The position numbers were made by a program, and so were the translations under genes. Of a stretch of 64,000 nucleotides of DNA, positions 59,186 to 64,000 are shown one piece after another. Origin of the DNA: Fen-1301 sp963786395 (GTDB lineage Bacteria > Bacteroidota > Ignavibacteria > Ignavibacteriales > Ignavibacteriaceae); the NCBI GenBank assembly GCA_963786395.1, contig CAWAZD010000004.1:62001-126000 (forward strand). The letters are read 5' to 3'. Each line of letters opens with the position of its first letter. Position 1 is the first letter of the stretch. The notes under the pieces are model-generated. The model did no database searches, had not been told where the DNA came from, and was given only the letters and a program-made list of their open reading frames with translations.

Positions 59186-59205
59186 ATTCCCGCTTTCGCG
59201 GGAAT
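59186..59205. repeat. Dispersed palindromic repeat, copy 5
   Basis: ATTCCCGC and GCGGGAAT around TTTC, same orientation as copy 4 and also followed by GACAATT. It lies 25 bp from the 3' end of acpS. Confidence 0.8.
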
Positions 59206-59229
59206 GACAATTAAAATCAACAGATTATA

Positions 59230-59607
59230 TCAGGATTTTTTGTAAATGATGGCTACACAGGTTACATAGTCACGGGAATGACTCATTGATATCTTCAGGT
59301 CTTTATCATCCGAAAGGAATGTATTAAGCGTCCCGGATAGTTTTACATAGGGCATGCCTGTCGGCTCATTGAAGACTTCAATGTTCTGCCAGCTGAATTC
59401 ATTATTCCATCCGGTAGACAGTGCCTTGGCTACAGCTTCTTTTGCGGAAAACCTTGCCGCATAATGCTGATATTTGTTTGCTTTGCTTTCGCAATATTCA
59501 ATTTCCTTTGGAGTAAATATCTTCTCAAGAAAATGATCGCCGTATTTTTCAATACTGTCCTTTATTCTCGATATTTCAATTATGTCTATTCCTATTCCTA
59601 TTACCAT
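59230..59607 (-). CDS. acpS: Holo-[acyl-carrier-protein] synthase
   Basis: Transfers phosphopantetheine to acyl carrier protein. The ATG at 59607 (MVIGIGIDIIEISRIKDSIE) is the expected N-terminus; a longer frame is not. The 125-residue protein has the catalytic IFTPKEIEYC, ARFSAKEAVAKALSTG and the metal-binding Asp in GIDIIE. The C-terminus MSHSRDYVTCVAIIYKKS is complete. It starts 1 bp from the ggt stop, so the two are co-transcribed. Confidence 0.95.
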   Translation of the reverse strand: MVIGIGIDIIEISRIKDSIEKYGDHFLEKIFTPKEIEYCESKANKYQHYAARFSAKEAVAKALSTGWNNEFSWQNIEVFNEPTGMPYVKLSGTLNTFLSDDKDLKISMSHSRDYVTCVAIIYKKS

Positions 59608-59608
59608 T

Positions 59609-61301
59609 TTAATATCCTTCCGCTGAGCCGTATCCTCTTGGATCGCTAGCACCGTAAATATAGTTTTTACCAACCATTATACACTCAGACCTTCCTAAAG
59701 TTCTTAATTCACCAAACTTATATCCCATCTTTGTTAGATTATACTTAACATCTTTACTTAAACCAAATTCTTCACTGTATATTTCATCAGGATACCACTG
59801 ATGATGTATCCTGGGAGCATTTACCGCTTCCTGAATATTCATATCAAAATCAATACAGTTCAATAATACCTGCAGAACCACCGTAATAATTGTCGATCCT
59901 CCCGGCGATCCGGCAATGATCCATGGCTTATGATCCTTCAAAACAATTACCGGTGTCATTGAACTCAGCATCCTTTTCCCGGGCTGAATTGAATTCGCTT
60001 CGCTTCCAAGTAGTCCAAATTGATTAGGCACTCCCGGTTTCGAGCTGAAGTCATCCATTTCATTATTCAGCAGGAACCCTGCGCCTTCAACCACAATTTT
60101 ATTCCCAAATGAAGAATTCAATGTTGTTGTTGTACTAACAGCATTTCCGGATTTATCATAAACTGAATAATGCGTAGTCTGGCTCGCTCTCATGGAAATT
60201 CTTATACGTTCTGGATTTAATTTCAGCGGAGGGAATAACGTTATCACTAATAATATCAAATATTGATTTAGCATATTTCTTCGACATCAACTGCTTCACC
60301 GGCACTTTCACAAAGTCAGCGTCACCAAGATATTCCGTCCTGTCGGCGTAAGCAAACTTCATAGTTTCAACAAGCTTATGAATATAAGAGCTGCTCCCCC
60401 AATCATCTTTCTTAAATTTATAATTCTCAAGAACATTAAGCATTTCAATTAAAGCTATACCTCCGGAACTCGGAGGCGGCATTGAAACAATTTCATATCC
60501 CCGGTACTTTCCTTTTACCGGCTCCCGTTCTAAAGGTTTATATTCATCAAGATCCTTTTGAGTAATATACCCGCCGTCCAACTCTATCTGCTTAATTATA
60601 AGCCGGGCAGTTTCTCCCTTATAAAATCCATCCTTCCCGTTATCTCTGATCAGTCGCAGAGTCTTTGCCAGATCGGGCTGCCTCATCAGTTCGCCTTCAC
60701 CGTATAATTCCTTACCATCCTTGAAAAACACTTTCCTGGAGGATGGATATTTATAAAAGTTCTCTTTCTCATTAATAAATGTTTCCGCTACCCGGTGCTC
60801 AAGAATAAATCCATTCTCAGCAAGATCAATTGCCGGCTGAATTACATCCTTAAGTTTCATAGTTCCGTATTTATCAAGAGCATAAATCAAACCCGCCACA
60901 CTTCCGGGCACGCCTGTAGACGTAACCCCTTCACTGCTTAGTGTGGAATCATAATTCCCTTTCTTGTTAAGATACATATCGCGGAATGCTTTTAGAGGAG
61001 CGGTTTCTCTGAAATCAATTGTAGTATTTTTCCCGTCTTTAAGATGAATAACCATGAATCCCCCGCCCCCGATATTACCTGCTGAATGATAAGTTACAGC
61101 AAGTGCAAACCCGACAGCTACAGCGGCATCAACTGCGTTTCCCCCTTTTTTCAGTATCTCCGCCCCAACCAAGGAGGAGATTTTACTTGAGGAAACAACC
61201 ATCCCGTTTTTACCCCTTACCGGATCAGGCGCGCTGCCAAGGATAATGCCTGTCAGTAATATCCAGACAATAAAATACTTAGAACAATTTAATATGAGCA
61301 T
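59609..61301 (-). CDS. ggt: Gamma-glutamyltransferase, frameshifted at the nucleophile
   Basis: A secreted Ntn-hydrolase of about 563 residues that cleaves gamma-glutamyl bonds, for example in glutathione. The signal peptide (about 1-24) is followed by GGNAVDAAVAVGFALAVTYH and GGGFMVIHL, then FRETAP. The self-cleavage Thr should lie in TTHYSVYDKSGNAVS. One shift near 60200 interrupts the frame just before it. The small subunit then shows SSMTPVIVLKD, GSPGGSTIIT and DPRGYGSAEGY at the end. The core is otherwise complete. The 5' end overlaps the MlaD-like gene by 23 bp. Confidence 0.9.
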
Positions 61302-62199
61302 CTATATTTATTCCTTCTTTCTTTAACTGCTCAAGAAGGATTTTAGTCAATTCATTCAACCTGCCTACCGACTGAGTAAGGTTTTCGTAGAGGTCCTTGT
61401 CATACATTATCTTTCCGATATTATTCTGCTTGTTCTTTATCTCAGATGCAAATTCATTTGCTGCTGCCATGAGAGTATCGGTCTTCTGTAAAAGTATATG
61501 CAATTCAGCAAGTGAGGACTTAATCCCATCCTTATTTGATTGAATAAATTCATTTGCCTCATGCGTAAGCTGTGCCCCGTTTGTAGTAAGCTTCTTAAGA
61601 CTCTCTCTGTTCTCATCCATAATAACTATTAGTTTATTGGAAATCTCATTGAGATTAGCGGCAGACTGCTTAATATTTTTAGTGAGTTCGTCATCAGTTA
61701 AATATTTGTTAAGAGAGCTTAATGTAATCCTCATATCTTTTAAAGAAGCTACTATATCCCCCTGAACAGAGCCAAGCATTGACATCACAGATGGAATATC
61801 CGAATAAAATATTCCATCATGCACTATGTTATAATCAAAAGGCTCTTTAGTTTTACCAGGGAAAACCCCGACTTTCTTTCCTCCCATCAGATCAAGCATA
61901 GATATGGAAAACTGCGCATCTTTTCTTAGTTCAACATCTTTGGTAAGGGTTAATTTAACTAAGACATAATCGTCCTTGATCTGCATATCTTTAACAAATC
62001 CCTTGCGCAAACCATTAACTGTTACATTATCTCCAATCTCAAGACCGGTTACGGTGTCAAATTTAACCAATACGTATTTTTCATTGGAAGTAATGCTGAA
62101 GTTTTTAGCCCATCCTAATATCCATAAGAATATTACTATTGCAACTATAACAGTTACCCCGACTCTTATTTCAGTTTTCCTTTGATCCTTCATCTTCAA
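61279..62199 (-). CDS. MCE/MlaD-family protein
   Basis: A 306-residue inner-membrane-anchored MCE protein, probably part of a phospholipid-transport system. The N-terminal membrane helix is VGVTVIVAIVIFLWILGWA. The MCE domain (about 40-120) has VKFDTVTGLEIGDNVTVNGL and RKGFVKDMQI. A long helical tail with LKDMRITLSSLNKYL and hydrophobic heptads follows. No MlaE or MlaF (permease, ATPase) gene is in the window, so the transporter partners lie elsewhere. Confidence 0.85.
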   Translation of the reverse strand: MKMKDQRKTEIRVGVTVIVAIVIFLWILGWAKNFSITSNEKYVLVKFDTVTGLEIGDNVTVNGLRKGFVKDMQIKDDYVLVKLTLTKDVELRKDAQFSISMLDLMGGKKVGVFPGKTKEPFDYNIVHDGIFYSDIPSVMSMLGSVQGDIVASLKDMRITLSSLNKYLTDDELTKNIKQSAANLNEISNKLIVIMDENRESLKKLTTNGAQLTHEANEFIQSNKDGIKSSLAELHILLQKTDTLMAAANEFASEIKNKQNNIGKIMYDKDLYENLTQSVGRLNELTKILLEQLKKEGINIDAHIKLF

Positions 62200-62551
62200 T
62201 CTTCTTTAATACAAGTTTTATGTTATTTAATTCAGTTTTACTGATAATGCTATCCCTGCTGTATTTATCAAGCGAATCAGTCAGCGGGTCAAACATCTTA
62301 TCAGTAAAATTATGCATACTGAACATCTTATCACTAAAGAATTCAGAAAGAACAGCCTTCAGTGAATCCTTTTCAGGTGATTCTTTTATGATACTAATTT
62401 TTTTATCCGCCGCTTTGCTGGCAAATTTCGTGATGTAACTCTTCCCCGGTTTTAATATCAATGTATCAAATTTGGTTTGCACCAGATAAGCAATTACCCC
62501 GACAACAATTGTCAGGATAAAAATACTTTTTATGAAGCAGCCTTTTTTCAT
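62171..62551 (-). CDS. Hypothetical membrane-anchored protein
   Basis: A 126-residue protein with an N-terminal hydrophobic segment (IKSIFILTIVVGVIAYLVQT) and a charged, helical remainder. Overlaps of 29 bp with the MlaD-like gene downstream and 4 bp with the CorC-like gene upstream show a compact operon. No family is recognised. A role with the MCE protein is suggested only by position. Confidence 0.55.
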   Translation of the reverse strand: MKKGCFIKSIFILTIVVGVIAYLVQTKFDTLILKPGKSYITKFASKAADKKISIIKESPEKDSLKAVLSEFFSDKMFSMHNFTDKMFDPLTDSLDKYSRDSIISKTELNNIKLVLKKIEDEGSKEN

Positions 62552-63829
62552 TCTGTTTTTATTTTATCTATCTGAACTTTTTTAATTCTTTTATTCAGAA
62601 CTTCATTAACAGTGAACCGGTAACTCCCATCGTTGAATGAGTATCCCTCTTTTGGTATCTGACCCGCATGATTCAACATCATGCCGGCAAGTGTTTCATA
62701 GTTATCACTTTCCTTAAAAGATGTATTCAGTAATTCATTTAATTCAGCAATCGTTAATTTGCCAAGCACAATATATGAATTATCCCCCAATTTTGAGACA
62801 GGATTTTCCTCTTTATCATATTCGTCCCTAATTTCTCCCAGTATCTCTTCTATTATATCTTCAAGAGTTATCACTCCTGCTGTGCCGCCATATTCATCTA
62901 CCACAATTGCGAGATGCTTTTTCTTTTCCTGGAATTCAAGCATCAGGCTTGAGATTAGTTTTGATCCCGGAATAAACAACGCCCTGTGAGCCATCTTTGT
63001 TAATGAAAAAGTCTTCCGTTTTTCCTCACTTCTTATGAATGGCAGAATATCCTTTGCGTAAATGATACCAATTATTTCATCAAGGTCTTCGCGGTATAGA
63101 GGTATCCGGCTGTAGCCTGTTTTTGTGATAATTTCAAGTAGTTCATTGAATGTTGCATCCACAGATATAGCTGTCATATCAACACGGGGAGTCATAACTT
63201 CATGCACGGCTACTGATCTGAAGTTTACTATGCTATGAATTAATCCGTGTTCTTCTTCAATTATAGTTCCGCGTTCATGACCAAGTTTAGCTAGCTCCGC
63301 AATTTCCTCCGGTCTTATGGCTCCCTTTAATTTGTCCATTTTCAATCGGCTCACACCGGATTTTATTGTCTCTGTCAGTAACTCGGCTACAGGGAAAAGT
63401 AAAACATTAATCCAATATAACGGGAATGGCTACAATCTTAGAAAATTTATTAGGATATTTTGCTGCCCACATTTTAGGAAGCAGTTCTCCTGCGAAAAGT
63501 ATAAGGAGAGTGAGTAAAATAATCTCGATTGTTAAAGCGGCATTCTGTGAAAATCCTGTATTGTGCGCATAGTCCAATGCAAGTGTAACCGCAATAATAG
63601 ATGCTGCCACATTTACAAATGTATTCCCTATTAGAATAGAAACCAATAATCTCCCCGGAGAATCCAAAAGACGCTTCAGGTATCTTCTAATCAGTGGATT
63701 CTTTTCAAAAGTGCTCTGTAGTTTTTTTTTATCTAATGAAAAAAGTGCAACTTCAGACCCTGAGAAGAATGCTGAAAGAACCAACAGGAACAACAGAAAC
63801 CCGAATTTATACTGCCAATCTATATTCAA
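62548..63829 (-). CDS. CorC/HlyC-type CNNM-CBS membrane protein, frameshifted
   Basis: A protein of about 427 residues. The CNNM membrane domain has FFSGSEVALFSLDKKKL, then four hydrophobic helices with LLVSILIGNTFVNVAASIIA and AGELLPKMWAAKYPNKF. After a shift near 63410 come the two CBS domains (HEVMTPRVDMTAI, GYSRIPLYREDLDEIIGI, VVDEYGGTAGVITLEDIIEE) and the CorC_HlyC domain (ETLAGMMLNHAGQIPKEGYS). It is often called a hemolysin, but the family members studied transport or sense Mg/Co ions. The exact function is not resolved. Confidence 0.88.
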
Positions 63830-63866
63830 ATATTTTAATCAGTCTCCTGATGTTGCACATTACATT

Positions 63867-64000
63867 TTAGAAAGGAAGATCTTCATTTTCATCTACCTGG
63901 ATATCCGGCTCACTCATACTGCCGGAAGGAGCGTCTTCACGGATATTTCCACCGCCGCCGCTACCGCCGGGTGCATTTACTCCTGACTCGAGTGGTATTA
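63867..64000 (-). CDS. ssb: Single-stranded DNA-binding protein, C-terminal end (cut by window edge)
   Basis: 44 codons are visible. A Gly-rich linker (APGGSGGGGNIRED) leads to the acidic tip DIQVDENEDLPF, the canonical SSB C-terminus that recruits partner proteins (pattern DxDLPF). The OB-fold lies outside the window. It is 37 bp upstream of the CorC-like gene. Confidence 0.9.
   Translation of the reverse strand, partial: IPLESGVNAPGGSGGGGNIREDAPSGSMSEPDIQVDENEDLPF

Larger units (their letters stand above)
58350..59229. other. Long intergenic region with repeats, no gene seen
   Basis: 880 bp without a supportable gene. It holds two copies of the dispersed palindrome (58723 and 59186). Between about 58930 and 58975 GTTGCTC occurs three times at irregular spacing, and near 59065 GTAACAC occurs twice. 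It may be a decayed gene or an integration-prone spacer; I see no translated remnant with recognisable motifs. Confidence 0.5.

Overview
The window looks like a chromosomal segment of a member of the Ignavibacteria / Chlorobi-Bacteroidetes group. It is AT-rich. Two secreted proteins end in the QNYPNPFNP-type C-terminal sorting module that is common in Ignavibacteria with type IX secretion. It also carries small families known from Chlorobi/Bacteroidetes (DUF2795-like and DUF5683-like proteins, and a YbeY variant with Asp in place of the third metal His). No rRNA, prophage, insertion sequence or CRISPR array is visible. One tRNA (Pro, anticodon GGG) is present.

Layout. 1-4.2 kb (minus): edge of a MutS-like ATPase, two small unknown proteins, a SpoIIE/RsbU-type phosphatase and a Sel1-repeat protein. 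4.4-6.1 kb (plus): secreted metallophosphatase. 6.7-16.7 kb (plus): a long run with folP, a diadenylate cyclase gene, a glycosyltransferase, a CHAD protein, a UPF0173 hydrolase, parA, parB, a DUF5683-like protein, a zinc-ribbon membrane protein, an argD-like aminotransferase and nadB. A ppx-like gene converges on it. 17.7-26.8 kb (plus): two unknown genes, aroQ, a MerR regulator, tRNA-Pro, purF, a secreted subtilase, pgsA and ftsY. 27.1-43 kb (minus): a dense, often overlapping run from lysS through a glycosyltransferase, an outer-membrane protein, ctpA, DUF3108, a gamma-carbonic-anhydrase-like protein, ybeY, DUF494, topA, xer, hpf, hprK, an M23 peptidase and a DUF2795-like protein, then holB and hbd. 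43-50.8 kb (minus): a C1 peptidase, a histidine kinase, dacB, rluB, scpB, scpA and trpS. 51-58.4 kb: an accessory-like stretch with a large secreted BNR/T9SS protein, a beta-barrel protein, an HNH nuclease, a small lipoprotein, a DUF4143 ATPase, and a two-gene unit of a membrane protein plus an XRE regulator. 59.2-64 kb (minus): ssb, a CorC/HlyC protein, a small membrane protein, an MCE/MlaD protein, ggt and acpS.

Together the genes cover cell-envelope building (cdaA, dacB, ctpA, M23, MlaD, outer-membrane proteins), chromosome maintenance and segregation (parAB, scpAB, topA, xer, holB, ssb), translation (lysS, trpS, tRNA-Pro, hpf, ybeY, rluB), and folate, NAD, purine, shikimate and lipid metabolism.

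Two features dominate the unusual content. First, at least fifteen mostly essential or conserved genes carry one or more single-base frameshifts, often at homopolymers and densest at 14.2-16.7 kb and 47.9-50.4 kb. This fits uncorrected sequencing or assembly indels better than gene decay. Second, a gapless 668-bp tandem duplication with about 7% divergence spans the parB/DUF5683 junction. An array of 19-nt palindromes at exactly 22-nt spacing on both sides of the small lipoprotein gene (55.6 and 56.2 kb) is the best candidate for an undescribed regulatory element.
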